Assembly (NCBI RefSeq): GCF_001411805.1
Contig: NZ_CP007212.1
Coordinates: 1,984,001-2,048,000, forward strand
Direction: 5' to 3'
DNA: 64,000 bases
Origin: Burkholderia plantarii
GTDB taxonomy: Bacteria; Pseudomonadota; Gammaproteobacteria; Burkholderiales; Burkholderiaceae
Part shown: piece after piece, positions 9,325-18,271 of the stretch
Position numbering within the stretch: the first letter of the stretch is position 1
Layout of the letters: every line of letters starts with the position of its first letter
Notes under the pieces: model-generated
Database searches by the model: none
Told to the model about the DNA's origin: nothing
The model's input: only the letters and a program-made list of their open reading frames with translations
Position numbers and translations under genes: made by a program

Positions 9325-10590
9325 GTGCTTCATCAAATCATCGACCGCAGGCTTGCCGGCAAGAACAAGAGCATTGCAAACCGCGAACGCTTCCTGCGTC
9401 GCGTCAAGAACTACATTCGCCGGGCGGTGTCCGACGCCGTCCGCGACCGTAGCATCAAGGACATCCAAAGCACCCAGAGCATCACCATTCCACGCAAGGA
9501 CATCGCGGAGCCCACGTTCCGCCACGCGTCCGGCGGGCGGCGCGAACACGTGCATCCCGGCAATTCCGACTACATCCGCGGCGACAAGATTCCGCGTCCG
9601 CCGGGCGGCTCCGGTGGCGGCGGCAGCCAGGCCAGCAACGAAGGCGAGGGGCAGGACGACTTCGTGTTCGAGTTGAGCCGCGACGAGTTCATGCAGTACT
9701 TCTTCGACGACCTGGAACTGCCGCGGCTCGTCAAGACGCACCTGCTGACGGTGCCGAGCTGGAAAAGCGTGCGCGCGGGCTGGGCGGCGGAAGGCACGCC
9801 GAACAACATCGACGTGGTGCGTTCGTTGCGCAGCGCGCTGGGCCGGCGCATCGCGCTCGGCTCGCCGCTGGTGGCCGAGCTGCGCGGGCTCGAGGCGCAA
9901 CTCGAGGCGCTGCAGGACGATCCCGGCGACCACCGCGTCGAGATCGCCGAACTCGAGGCGCAGATCCATCACCTGAAGGGGCGCATCTGGCGGATTCCGT
10001 TCATCGATCCGTTCGACCTGCGCTACGTGAATCGGGTGAAGCAGCCGCAGCCGTCGAGCCAGGCCGTGATGTTCTGCCTGATGGACGTGTCGGGCTCGAT
10101 GGACGAGCAGCGCAAGGATCTCTCCAAACGCTTCTTCATCCTGCTCTATCTGTTCCTGAAGCGGAACTACGAGCGCATCGAGGTGGTGTTCATCCGCCAT
10201 CACACGCGCGCCGAGGAAGTGGACGAGGACACCTTCTTCCACTCGACCGAGAGCGGCGGCACGGTGGTGTCGAGCGCGCTCGAACTGATGCGCAAGGTGA
10301 TGAACGAGCGCTACTCGCCGACCGAATGGAACATCTACGGCGCGCAGGCCTCGGACGGCGACAACTGGACCGACGATTCGCCGAAGTGCCGCAAGATCCT
10401 CCAGGACGACATCCTCACCAAGACGCGTTATTTCGCCTACATCCAGGTGGCGCCGGAAGAGCAGAACCTGTGGCTCGAATACGCGCAGCTCGCGCTGTCG
10501 CAGCCGCACATGGCGATGAAGAAGGCCGAGTCGGCCGCGGACATCTACCCGGTATTCCGCGAGCTGTTCGAAAAACACGTGGAAACCTGA
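9325..10590 (+). CDS. yeaH: YeaH/YhbH-family protein (UPF0229) with VWA domain
   Basis: A 421-residue cytoplasmic protein of the UPF0229 family. The N-terminus (IIDRRLAGKNKS) matches the family start, so the GTG at 9325, just after GGGAGACCGGGA, is taken rather than a GTG 45 bases upstream. Residues 92-112 are a Gly/Ser/Gln-rich linker. The C-terminal half is a von Willebrand A-like domain with the MIDAS motif DVSGSM at 254-259 and a later ASDGDNW. It is encoded between prkA and spoVR, with which it is normally co-expressed. The biochemical role is not established. Confidence 0.93.
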   Translation: MLHQIIDRRLAGKNKSIANRERFLRRVKNYIRRAVSDAVRDRSIKDIQSTQSITIPRKDIAEPTFRHASGGRREHVHPGNSDYIRGDKIPRPPGGSGGGGSQASNEGEGQDDFVFELSRDEFMQYFFDDLELPRLVKTHLLTVPSWKSVRAGWAAEGTPNNIDVVRSLRSALGRRIALGSPLVAELRGLEAQLEALQDDPGDHRVEIAELEAQIHHLKGRIWRIPFIDPFDLRYVNRVKQPQPSSQAVMFCLMDVSGSMDEQRKDLSKRFFILLYLFLKRNYERIEVVFIRHHTRAEEVDEDTFFHSTESGGTVVSSALELMRKVMNERYSPTEWNIYGAQASDGDNWTDDSPKCRKILQDDILTKTRYFAYIQVAPEEQNLWLEYAQLALSQPHMAMKKAESAADIYPVFRELFEKHVET

Positions 10591-10744
10591 TCGCATGACG
10601 ACACGCCACCCGGACAACGAGGCGCGCGGCTGGCAGGCGCGCCACACGGGCGACGACGCGCCCGGCCCCGGCGCCGATCAAGCCGGAGCCGACGCCTCGC
10701 CGCCGCACCCAGCAATGCCCGAGAGCGGGCACAAGGAAGGGCGC

Positions 10745-12271
10745 ATGAACGTCGCCGAACGCAAACCGCTGCCGTGCCCGTCGGACTGGACCTTTGAGCT
10801 GATCGAGGAGTACGACACGCATATCGCGCAGGTGGCCGAGCAATACGAGCTCGACATCTACCCGATCCAGCTCGAGCTGATCAGCGCCGAGCAGATGATG
10901 GACGCCTACGCGTCGGTCGGGATGCCCGTCAACTACCGCCACTGGTCGTTCGGCAAGCATTTCCTGTCGACCGAGAAGAGCTACCGGCGCGGCCAGATGG
11001 GGCTTGCCTACGAGATCGTGATCAACTCGAACCCCTGCATCGCGTATCTGATGGAAGAGAATACGCTGACCATGCAGGCGCTCGTGATCGCGCACGCCGC
11101 CTACGGCCACAACTCGTTCTTCAAGGGCAACTACCTGTTCCGGCTCTGGACCGACGCGCACGCCATCGTCGACTATCTCGTCTACGCGAAGAACTACGTC
11201 GCCGAATGCGAGGAGCGCTACGGGCTCGACCGCGTCGAGGAACTGCTCGACTCGTGCCACGCGCTGATGAACTACGGCGTGGACCGCTACAAGCGTCCCC
11301 AGAAGCCGTCGCTGGCCAAGGAGGCCGCGCTGCGGCGCGAGCGCGAGACCTACCTGCAGTCGCAGGTCAACGAACTCTGGCGCACGCTGCCAGGCCGCAA
11401 GCCGGAGGCGGCCGACGAGGAAGTGGAAGGACGCTACCCGCCGGAGCCGCAGGAGAACCTGCTGTACTTCGCCGAGAAGAACGCGCCGCTGCTCGAGCCG
11501 TGGGAGCGCGAGGTGATCCGCATCGTGCGCAAGGTGGGGCAGTACTTCTACCCGCAGCGGCAGACGCAGGTGATGAACGAGGGCTGGGCCACGTTCTGGC
11601 ATTACACGCTGCTCAACACGCTCTACCAGCAGGGCAAGCTGGCCGACGGCTTCATGATGGAATTCCTCCATTCGCACAGCAACGTGATCTACCAGCCGCC
11701 CGTCACCAAGCCCTACTACAGCGGCATCAACCCGTATGCGCTCGGCTTCTCGATGATGAGCGACATCCGGCGCATCTGCGAGAACCCGACCGAGGAGGAC
11801 CGCCGCTGGTTTCCGGAGCTGGCGGGCAGCCCGTGGCTGCCGGCGCTGCACTACGCGATGCGCAACTTCAAGGACGAGAGCTTCATCGCGCAATATCTTT
11901 CACCGCACCTGATCCGCGAGATGCGGCTGTTCTCGGTGCTCGACGACGACATGCGCGATTCGCTCGAAGTCTCGGCGATCCACGACGACAGCGGCTACCA
12001 GTACGTGCGGCAGGCGCTCTCGCGCCAGTACGACATCCATCACCGCGAGCCGAACATCCAGGTGTGGGCCGTCAACACGCGCGGCGACCGCAGCCTCACG
12101 CTGCGCCACTTCATGACCGACAACCGCCACCTGTCGAACGACAGCGACGAGGTGCTCAAGCACATGGCGCGGCTCTGGCAGTTCGACGTGTTCCTCGAGA
12201 GCGTCGACGAGTCCGGCACGGTGCGCAAGCGCTACGAGTGCCGCTACCGGCCGCCCGACGTGCGCGTCTGA
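10745..12271 (+). CDS. spoVR: SpoVR/YcgB-family protein
   Basis: A 508-residue SpoVR-like protein, close to the length of YcgB in E. coli. The family is named after a Bacillus spore-cortex gene but is widespread in bacteria that do not sporulate. The ATG at 10745 follows AAGGAAGG and gives the expected N-terminus (CPSDWTFELI). An in-frame ATG at 10595 would add 50 disordered residues and has no ribosome site. Family-typical segments include the HWSFGKHF, NEGWATFWHY and NPYALGF motifs. Third gene of the stress trio; a strong terminator follows. Confidence 0.92.
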   Translation: MNVAERKPLPCPSDWTFELIEEYDTHIAQVAEQYELDIYPIQLELISAEQMMDAYASVGMPVNYRHWSFGKHFLSTEKSYRRGQMGLAYEIVINSNPCIAYLMEENTLTMQALVIAHAAYGHNSFFKGNYLFRLWTDAHAIVDYLVYAKNYVAECEERYGLDRVEELLDSCHALMNYGVDRYKRPQKPSLAKEAALRRERETYLQSQVNELWRTLPGRKPEAADEEVEGRYPPEPQENLLYFAEKNAPLLEPWEREVIRIVRKVGQYFYPQRQTQVMNEGWATFWHYTLLNTLYQQGKLADGFMMEFLHSHSNVIYQPPVTKPYYSGINPYALGFSMMSDIRRICENPTEEDRRWFPELAGSPWLPALHYAMRNFKDESFIAQYLSPHLIREMRLFSVLDDDMRDSLEVSAIHDDSGYQYVRQALSRQYDIHHREPNIQVWAVNTRGDRSLTLRHFMTDNRHLSNDSDEVLKHMARLWQFDVFLESVDESGTVRKRYECRYRPPDVRV

Positions 12272-12297
12272 GCGGCCACGCCGGTCCGCGTGAAACG

Positions 12298-12322
12298 AAG
12301 CCAGCCTCCGGGCTGGCTTTTG
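12298..12322 (+). terminator. Rho-independent terminator after spoVR
   Basis: AGCCAGCC (12299-12306) pairs perfectly with GGCTGGCT (12311-12318) around a short loop, followed by TTTTGTGTT. It lies 27 bp after the spoVR stop and should end the prkA-yeaH-spoVR transcript. Confidence 0.85.
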
Positions 12323-12562
12323 TGTTGCGGGGCGCGGTCGATGCGGGTGGGCGCGGGCTGTCCCCGGTCTTGGGGACACCCCTGAAGGCACGCAACCTTT
12401 CAATTGGATAAAATGGCGCCGCTGCGGACGCGGGCGGTGCCGGATCAGGCCGGCCGACGCCCGCAAGCAGGCTGCTCGCGGCCGCCGGGAGCCTCCGTCT
12501 GCCCGCGCCACACGCCCGCATCCTACGCACGCACCACACGACCAATCGAGGAACCCAACTGC

Positions 12563-13867
12563 ATGACCGATCTCACCGATCCGGCCTTCGTGGCCGCCAA
12601 TGACACCCGCCGGCGCGTCTTCGCGATCGTCGGCGCCTCGTCGGGCAATCTCGTCGAATGGTTCGACTTTTACGTCTATTCGTTTTGTTCGCTCTATTTC
12701 GCGCACGCGTTCTTCCCGAGCGGCAATCCCACCACGCAACTGCTGAACACGGCCGGCGTGTTCGCGGCCGGCTTCCTGATGCGGCCGATCGGCGGCTGGC
12801 TGTTCGGCCGCATCGCCGACCGGCACGGCCGGCGCACCGCGATGATGATCTCGGTGCTGATGATGTGCGGCGGCTCGCTGGTGATCGCGGCGATGCCGAC
12901 CTACGACCAGATCGGCGCGCTCGCGCCGGTGATGCTGCTGGTCGCGCGGCTGTTCCAGGGGCTCTCGGTGGGCGGCGAATACGGCACCAGCGCGACCTAC
13001 ATGAGCGAGGTCGCGCTGAAGGGCCGGCGTGGCTTCTTCGCGTCGTTCCAGTACGTGACGCTGATCGGCGGCCAGCTCTGCGCGCTGCTGGTGCTGGTGA
13101 TCCTGCAGCAGTTCCTCACCACCGAGGAACTGCGCGCCTGGGGCTGGCGGATTCCGTTCGTGGTCGGCGCGGCGGCCGCGCTGGTGTCGGTTTATCTGCG
13201 CAAGTCGCTCGACGAGACCTCCACCAGCGAATCGCGCCACGCGCGCGACGCCGGCACGATTCGCGGCGTGATGCAGCACAAGGGCGCGTTCTTCACGGTG
13301 GTCGGCTTCACGGCCGGCGGCTCGCTGATCTTCTACACGTTCACGACCTACATGCAGAAGTACCTCGTCAACACGGCGGGCATGCATGCGAAGACGGCCA
13401 GCAACGTGATGACGGTGGCGCTGCTCGTCTACATGCTGCTGCAGCCGGTGTTCGGCGCACTGTCGGACCGCATTGGCCGGCGCACCTCGATGCTGCTGTT
13501 CGGCGGCCTCGCGGTGATCGGCACGGTGCCGCTGATGCATGCGATCGCGGGCACCACGAACCCGGTGATGGCATTCGTGCTGATCACGGTCGCGCTCGCC
13601 ATCGTCAGCTTCTACACCTCGATCAGCGGCCTGATCAAGGCCGAGATGTTTCCGCCCGAAGTCCGCGCGATGGGCGTGGGCCTTTCGTATGCGGTGGCCA
13701 ACGCGCTGTTCGGCGGCACGGCCGAGTACGTCGCGCTGTGGTTCAAGCAGGCCGGCACGGAGGCGACGTTCTACTGGTACGTGACGGCCCTGTGCGCGAT
13801 CTCGTTCCTGGTGTCGTGGCGGATGCGCGAACCGGCCAGGGAGGGCTACCTGCGGCACGAGCCGTGA
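12563..13867 (+). CDS. kgtP: MHS-family dicarboxylate symporter, KgtP-like
   Basis: A 434-residue major-facilitator transporter of the metabolite:H+ symporter branch. The loop motif between helices 2 and 3, [13 protein letters not shown], and its repeat after helix 8, [13 protein letters not shown], are both present, and twelve hydrophobic segments can be counted. The start [18 protein letters not shown] and the length are close to the 2-oxoglutarate permease KgtP of E. coli (432 residues). The ATG at 12563 follows GAGGAACC and gives the KgtP length. It stands alone between two terminators, so the substrate rests only on family resemblance; another dicarboxylate is possible. Confidence 0.85.
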   Translation: MTDLTDPAFVAANDTRRRVFAIVGASSGNLVEWFDFYVYSFCSLYFAHAFFPSGNPTTQLLNTAGVFAAGFLMRPIGGWLFGRIADRHGRRTAMMISVLMMCGGSLVIAAMPTYDQIGALAPVMLLVARLFQGLSVGGEYGTSATYMSEVALKGRRGFFASFQYVTLIGGQLCALLVLVILQQFLTTEELRAWGWRIPFVVGAAAALVSVYLRKSLDETSTSESRHARDAGTIRGVMQHKGAFFTVVGFTAGGSLIFYTFTTYMQKYLVNTAGMHAKTASNVMTVALLVYMLLQPVFGALSDRIGRRTSMLLFGGLAVIGTVPLMHAIAGTTNPVMAFVLITVALAIVSFYTSISGLIKAEMFPPEVRAMGVGLSYAVANALFGGTAEYVALWFKQAGTEATFYWYVTALCAISFLVSWRMREPAREGYLRHEP

Positions 13868-13989
13868 GCGCGGGGGCGGTAGCAACGCGCGCGCGATAAC
13901 GATATCGGAAATGCTTGGTTGTGGTCACGCGGCGGGCACCTTAATCTGAACCCGTAGTTCGTGTGACACCTCCTTGACTGGGATTGGAT

Positions 13990-14015
13990 GCCCGCCTGAC
14001 GGCGGGCTTTTTTTC
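13990..14015 (+). terminator. Rho-independent terminator after kgtP
   Basis: GCCCGCC (13990-13996) and GGCGGGC (14001-14007) form a perfect stem with a four-base loop, followed by seven T residues. It is oriented for the + strand symporter gene, which converges with the DUF1275 gene. Confidence 0.9.
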
Positions 14016-14062
14016 GTCCGCGTTTTTGTCCGTATTGCGCGGGCGGTGGCGGCGCGGTGCGC

Positions 14063-14851
14063 TCAGGAGCGGTCGAGCCGCGCGCGCACGTCGTCGGCGA
14101 ACGGCACGATCGCGAGCGCGACGAGCAGCGCCGCGAGCGGCAGCGTTGCCGCGTAGCCGGCGTGCTGGAAACCGAGCGCGCCCGCCAGGCCGCCACCGAT
14201 GAACATCGCCAGCATCGCGCCGAGCACGCGCAGCTTCGGCAGGTTCGCGCGCACCGGCGGCAGGGCCGCGAGAGGGTCCGCGGCACCATCCGGCGTTGGC
14301 CCGGACAGCGCGCGGTTCGGATAGCAGAGCTTGCCGAGTTCGATGCCGATGTCGGTGACCATCCCCGTGACGTGCGTGGTGCGGATCTCGGCGTTCGAGA
14401 TCTTGGTGATCATCGCGTTCTGCAGCCCCATGATGAAGCAGAGCAGGATCACCGTGAGCGGCGCATAGAACGGGCGATGTTCGGCAAGCTGGCTGCCGAG
14501 CATGCCGAAGCCCACCAGCAGCAGCGCCTCGAGCGCGAGCGGTGACGCGTACTGGCTGTGCAGGCCGCGCCGGCGCCCCCAGTTGACGAGGAGCGCGGTG
14601 CTGGCCGCGCCGCAGACGAACGCGAGCAGCGACGCCACGCCGGCCAGTGCGAGCGAGAGATCGCCGAGCGCGGTGTCGTCGGCGATCGACGACACGATGC
14701 CGCTCATGTGAGAGGTGTACTGGTGGACGGCGAGAAAGCCGCCGGCATTGGCCGCGCCCGCCACGAACGCGAGCGACAGGCCGAGCCGGCGATTGCCGTC
14801 GGCGCTGCGCTCGCGTCCGGCGAGGCTGCGGAAATACTGAGTTGGCGCCAT
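14063..14851 (-). CDS. DUF1275 (YoaK-like) membrane protein
   Basis: A 262-residue inner-membrane protein of the DUF1275 family with about six hydrophobic segments. The first helix region (GLSLAFVAGAANAGGFLAV) and the TSHMSG motif after it are characteristic. The segment IMGLQNAMITKIS followed by RTTHVTGMVTDIG is the second conserved block. No enzymatic or transport function is established for the family. The gene is monocistronic and convergent with the kgtP-like gene. A short low-complexity spacer with 9-bp repeats separates it from the peptidase gene upstream. Confidence 0.9.
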   Translation of the reverse strand: MAPTQYFRSLAGRERSADGNRRLGLSLAFVAGAANAGGFLAVHQYTSHMSGIVSSIADDTALGDLSLALAGVASLLAFVCGAASTALLVNWGRRRGLHSQYASPLALEALLLVGFGMLGSQLAEHRPFYAPLTVILLCFIMGLQNAMITKISNAEIRTTHVTGMVTDIGIELGKLCYPNRALSGPTPDGAADPLAALPPVRANLPKLRVLGAMLAMFIGGGLAGALGFQHAGYAATLPLAALLVALAIVPFADDVRARLDRS

Positions 14852-14990
14852 CGAAGCGCTCCCGTCGAGGAATGCTGTGCCGCGCCGCGCGCGGCCCGCG
14901 AGGCGTGCCGCTGCCGGCGCGCCTGCCCACGATGATAGCGAGACAGCGGCGCGGCGTCATGGCGCGTGCCGCGTTGCGCGGCTGGATCGT

Positions 14991-15017
14991 GCCGTTACCG
15001 CCGTTACCGCCGTTACC
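14991..15017. repeat. Three 9-bp tandem repeats
   Basis: GCCGTTACC occurs three times head to tail between the M23 peptidase and DUF1275 genes. Two more partial copies (15062-15076) run into the peptidase stop codon, where the unit itself supplies the TTA read as TAA on the minus strand. It may be slippage-prone noncoding DNA. Confidence 0.8.
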
Positions 15018-15072
15018 GCCGGCGCCATTGGCGTCGCCGACACCGCCGGCGCGGGCATCGTCGTTACCGCCG

Positions 15073-16377
15073 TTACGACGCCGTGCCCAGGCCAGCTGCC
15101 GGCAGCAGCGCGCGCAGCGTCGGGTCGAGCGTGCTCGGGCCGGCGCCGGCCGGCGCCGCGTCGAGCATCGCGATGCCGGCGGCCGGGCCGGCCGCGGCGG
15201 CGAGCTCGGTGCGCATGTCGGTGGCCTCGCGGCGGAACGCGTCGAGCTGCATCGGCGAGAGCGTGTTTCTGGCGTCGGCGAGCGCGACGACCGGATCGAC
15301 CGGCGTATCGGCCACGCGCACCTCGAAATGCAGATGCGGGCCGGTGGCGGCGCCCGTCATGCCGACCGCGCCGAGCCGCTGGCCCTGCGCGACGTGCATG
15401 CCTTCCTCGAGCCCGGGCGCGAACGCCGACAGATGCGCGTACAGCGTCGAATCGTGGTCGGGATGCTCGACCACCACGTAGCGCCCGTAGCCATGCGGAT
15501 CGACGCCGACGAACGACACCACGCCGTCTGCCGCCGCGTTGACGCGCGTGCCGCGCGGCGCCGCGAAATCGACGCCGGTATGCATCAGGTGCAGATGCGA
15601 GATCGGGTGGATGCGCTCGCCGAACGGCGAGCTGATGCGCGTGGCGACCACCGGCATGGTCAGCGCCGCCGCTTCGAGCGGCGTGCCGTCGAACGTGTAG
15701 AACGCGCCGTGCATCGCGCCTGGCGGACGGAACCACATCGCGCCGAAGCGGTGCCCAGCGCTGCGCAGGTCGAGCGCGGTCAGGCGCGGGCCGTCGCGCG
15801 TCACCTCGTAGGCGAGCCGGTAGCGGTCGCCGGCCTGCGCGGCGGCATGCGAGCGCGCGTGCGCGGCGACCAGGTCGCCGATCTGGATCCGCACCTCGGG
15901 CGGCACGTCGAGCCGCTGCAGCGTGTCCGCGAACGAATGCTCGATCGTACCGGTGCGCACGCCGCTCGCCTGCGGCGCCGCGGCGGCGTCGGGCGAGGGC
16001 GCGGCAAGCGAGAACAGGTCGCCGGCATCGCCGAGCAGGCCCGGCCGCGCAGGCCGGCGCGGGGCAAGCGTGGTGAGTTGGCCCGGCGCCGCGCCGTGCG
16101 CGCCGATCGCGGCTTCGAGCTGGTCGGTGACGAAGCGCTGCGCGCTCGGGAACGGCGTCGCCGCGAACACGCGCAGCGGCGTCTTCGCGGCGCCGGCCAG
16201 CGTCGGCGAGGCCGGCGTCGAGGCGGCCGGCGGCGCGGCGGTGAGACTGAGGGCGGCGAGCGCGGCCAGCGCGCCGATGGCGCCGGTGGCGGGAACGAGG
16301 CGCGCGAGGGGGCGCGAGGCGGGCCGGCGGGCGTGTCGGGCGCCGGCACAAACGGGAACGTCGGAAATGGGGTTCAA
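15073..16377 (-). CDS. M23 family metalloendopeptidase
   Basis: A secreted or periplasmic peptidoglycan endopeptidase of the LytM/M23 type. The zinc site is visible as HTGVDF (H-x3-D) and HLHFEV (H-x-H) in the C-terminal half, on a typical beta-barrel sequence (YGRYVVVEHPDHDSTLYAHL). A hydrophobic stretch near residues 25-50 is the signal peptide or anchor. The start is a TTG at 16377 after GAGGAAG at good spacing, giving 434 residues. The frame stays open to an ATG at 16764, but that extension is Arg/Pro-rich and unlike any domain, so it is rejected. It is divergent from the ECF sigma gene. Confidence 0.85.
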   Translation of the reverse strand: MNPISDVPVCAGARHARRPASRPLARLVPATGAIGALAALAALSLTAAPPAASTPASPTLAGAAKTPLRVFAATPFPSAQRFVTDQLEAAIGAHGAAPGQLTTLAPRRPARPGLLGDAGDLFSLAAPSPDAAAAPQASGVRTGTIEHSFADTLQRLDVPPEVRIQIGDLVAAHARSHAAAQAGDRYRLAYEVTRDGPRLTALDLRSAGHRFGAMWFRPPGAMHGAFYTFDGTPLEAAALTMPVVATRISSPFGERIHPISHLHLMHTGVDFAAPRGTRVNAAADGVVSFVGVDPHGYGRYVVVEHPDHDSTLYAHLSAFAPGLEEGMHVAQGQRLGAVGMTGAATGPHLHFEVRVADTPVDPVVALADARNTLSPMQLDAFRREATDMRTELAAAAGPAAGIAMLDAAPAGAGPSTLDPTLRALLPAAGLGTAS

Positions 16378-16762
16378 CGGACTGCACTTCCTCAAAAAAC
16401 GGGTTCGGGGCGACGGGAGCGCGGGCCGCGTGACACGACGCGGCCCGGCGGCGCCTGGGCGTCGGCAGCAGGCGCCGCGAGGGCGGCCGGCTGCGTTCGG
16501 TTCGGCGCGTCGGCGCGCGGTGAAACGCGCCGGACGAGGATCCATCGATGAAGGGCGGGACCCTGCGTGGAAATCGATGCCAGGAAAAATGACAGCGCGA
16601 TGTCGTCCGCGTTCCGTCGCATTCGGATTTTTTATATGGGGTTTGATGAAAGTCCCCGACGCGATCGTGGGCGGATCGGCAAGCTTGGGCATGATGCGAG
16701 CCAGCGCGGCGAGGCTGTCATACGACACGGTTTTCGGTGAAGGCGGGGGAATGTCCTCAAAC

Positions 16763-16790
16763 AATATTGAGAACGATTCGTGTTTGCATT
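16763..16790. promoter_or_regulatory. Candidate Fur box upstream of the ECF sigma gene
   Basis: The AT-rich stretch contains TGAGAACGATT (16768-16778) followed by CGTGTTTGC. The same 11 bases occur, inverted, in the better Fur-like site before the FecB-type gene at 38501-38511. The site is 105 bp before the GTG start of an iron-type sigma factor, where Fur control is expected. The match to the full 19-bp consensus is only partial. Confidence 0.5.
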
Positions 16791-16894
16791 AAATTGACGG
16801 ATTCCGTATTCCCGACGGCGAATGCGACGAATGCGGCGGTGTCGTCGACGCCGCGCGCGCCGTCGAATGCGCGTCGTCGCCAAGGAGCCCTGCC

Positions 16895-17590
16895 GTGAGA
16901 TCGGATCTACCTGCCGCCCCGGCGTTCGCCGGGGTGTTACCGCCGCCGGCGCGCCGTGCGCGTCGGGCGGGCGCCACGGACGCTCGCGGCGCTGAAACGG
17001 GGCGGCGCGAGCCGGCGAGCGAACGCGGCGCGGTGCCAGCCGCGGGCGCGCTCGTCGAGGTGCTGGTCCGCCATCGCGCGATGCTGGTCCAGGTCGCGCG
17101 TGGCGTGCTCGGCTGCGCGAGCCGTGCCGAGGATGTGGTTCACGACGTCTGCGTGCGGCTCGTCGATTTTCCGAACCAGGACGCGATCCGCCAGCCGCTC
17201 GCCTACGTCACGCGCATGGTGCGCAACGCGTCGATCGACGCGTGCCGCCGCCAGTCGCTCGAAACCACCTGGTTCGCCGACCAGGCGGAGGCGCCCGCGC
17301 TGGAAGCGGCCTCGCCCGCGCCGACGCCCGAGGCGGCCGTGCTGACGCGCGACGCGCTGCGGCGCGTGCAGCATGCGCTGGCCGCGATTCCCGCGCGCAG
17401 CCGCACCGCGTTCGAGATGGTGCGGCTGCGCGAGGAAACGCTCGAAGCCACCGCGAACGCGCTCGACGTCTCGCAGACGCTCGTGCATTTCATGGTGCGC
17501 GACGTGACGCGGCACTGCGCGGAGAGCCTCGACGCGCTCGACCGCGGCGCCGTGCCGCCCGCCTTCGCGGCGGCGCCGAGGCGGCGTTAG
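16895..17590 (+). CDS. ECF sigma factor, iron-starvation type (OrbS/MbaS-like)
   Basis: A 231-residue ECF sigma factor. After a 40-residue Ala/Arg-rich leader, region 2 is clear (VRHRAMLVQVARGVLGC, then SRAEDVVHDVCVRLVDF and QPLAYVTRMVRNASIDACRR). Region 4 follows at about 140-205 (ALAAIPARSRTAFEMVRLRE). The wording closely resembles OrbS and MbaS of Burkholderia and PvdS of Pseudomonas, which drive siderophore genes under iron limitation. The GTG start follows AAGGAG with seven bases between. No anti-sigma gene or siderophore genes adjoin, so its targets must lie elsewhere. A possible Fur box sits upstream. Confidence 0.85.
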   Translation: MRSDLPAAPAFAGVLPPPARRARRAGATDARGAETGRREPASERGAVPAAGALVEVLVRHRAMLVQVARGVLGCASRAEDVVHDVCVRLVDFPNQDAIRQPLAYVTRMVRNASIDACRRQSLETTWFADQAEAPALEAASPAPTPEAAVLTRDALRRVQHALAAIPARSRTAFEMVRLREETLEATANALDVSQTLVHFMVRDVTRHCAESLDALDRGAVPPAFAAAPRRR

Positions 17591-17838
17591 GCGCGCGCGC
17601 CTCGGCATGCCCTGGTCGTCATCGGTGTCCCGGCGCGGGTGGTGTCGGTGACCTCGTCTTGCCGGCGCGCCACTGCCACCATTCCCGTCACTGCCGGTCC
17701 CGATCGATACCCGCGCAGCCATGTCGCATTGAGAATGGTCCCGCACGGGGACTACCATGGCTCGCCCCGCTTCCCGGCCGGCATCCGCCGGAATCCCGCC
17801 GCGCGTCCGGCCGGTGCGGCTACCGTGGAGATGACCCG

Positions 17839-18207
17839 ATGGACCTGACGATTCGCCCGATCCGCAGCGAACCCGATTACGAGGCCGCGCTCGCCGAGAT
17901 GGCGGCGCTGGCCGAGGCCGGCGCCAAGCCCGGCACGCCCGGCGGCGACAAGCTCGAGATCCTCGGGTGCCTCGTCGAGCGCTACGAGGACGCCTGCCTG
18001 CGCCGGCACGCGCACGACCCGATCGCCGCGATCCGCTACCGCATGGAGCAGGACGGCCTGTCGGTCGCCGACCTCAGGCCTTATATCGGCAATACCAATC
18101 GCATCTACGAAGTGCTGAACGGCAAGCGCTCGCTGAGCCTCGCGATGATCCGCCGGCTGCACCGGGGGCTCGGGATTCCGGCCGACGTGCTGATCGGCGC
18201 GACCTGA
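17839..18207 (+). CDS. HigA-like XRE-family antitoxin, orphan
   Basis: A 122-residue protein of the HigA type, in which a helix-turn-helix lies at the C-terminus (AAIRYRMEQDGLSVADLRPYI, then RIYEVLNGKRSLSLAMIRRL). The N-terminal half has the family start, IRSEPDYEAALAEM. Such proteins usually follow a HigB mRNA-interferase gene. The 248 bp upstream contains no HigB-like frame, only GC-rich sequence, so the antitoxin stands alone. It may be a remnant of a module or an independent repressor. The ATG at 17839 follows GTGGAGATGA. Confidence 0.85.
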   Translation: MDLTIRPIRSEPDYEAALAEMAALAEAGAKPGTPGGDKLEILGCLVERYEDACLRRHAHDPIAAIRYRMEQDGLSVADLRPYIGNTNRIYEVLNGKRSLSLAMIRRLHRGLGIPADVLIGAT

Positions 18208-18271
18208 TCCGGCGCGCGCCGCGCGCGGGGCCTGCTTTCGACGTGGCGCGCGCCCGCCGCGCCGGCCTCGC

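Noticed and set aside
12395..12415. Promoter with -10 TAAAAT before kgtP
   Set aside because: No acceptable -35 at 16-18 bp, so it was left out of the feature list.
16378..16764. Long N-terminal extension of the M23 peptidase
   Set aside because: Arg/Pro-rich sequence ahead of a clear signal peptide; it would also bury the region next to the candidate Fur box.
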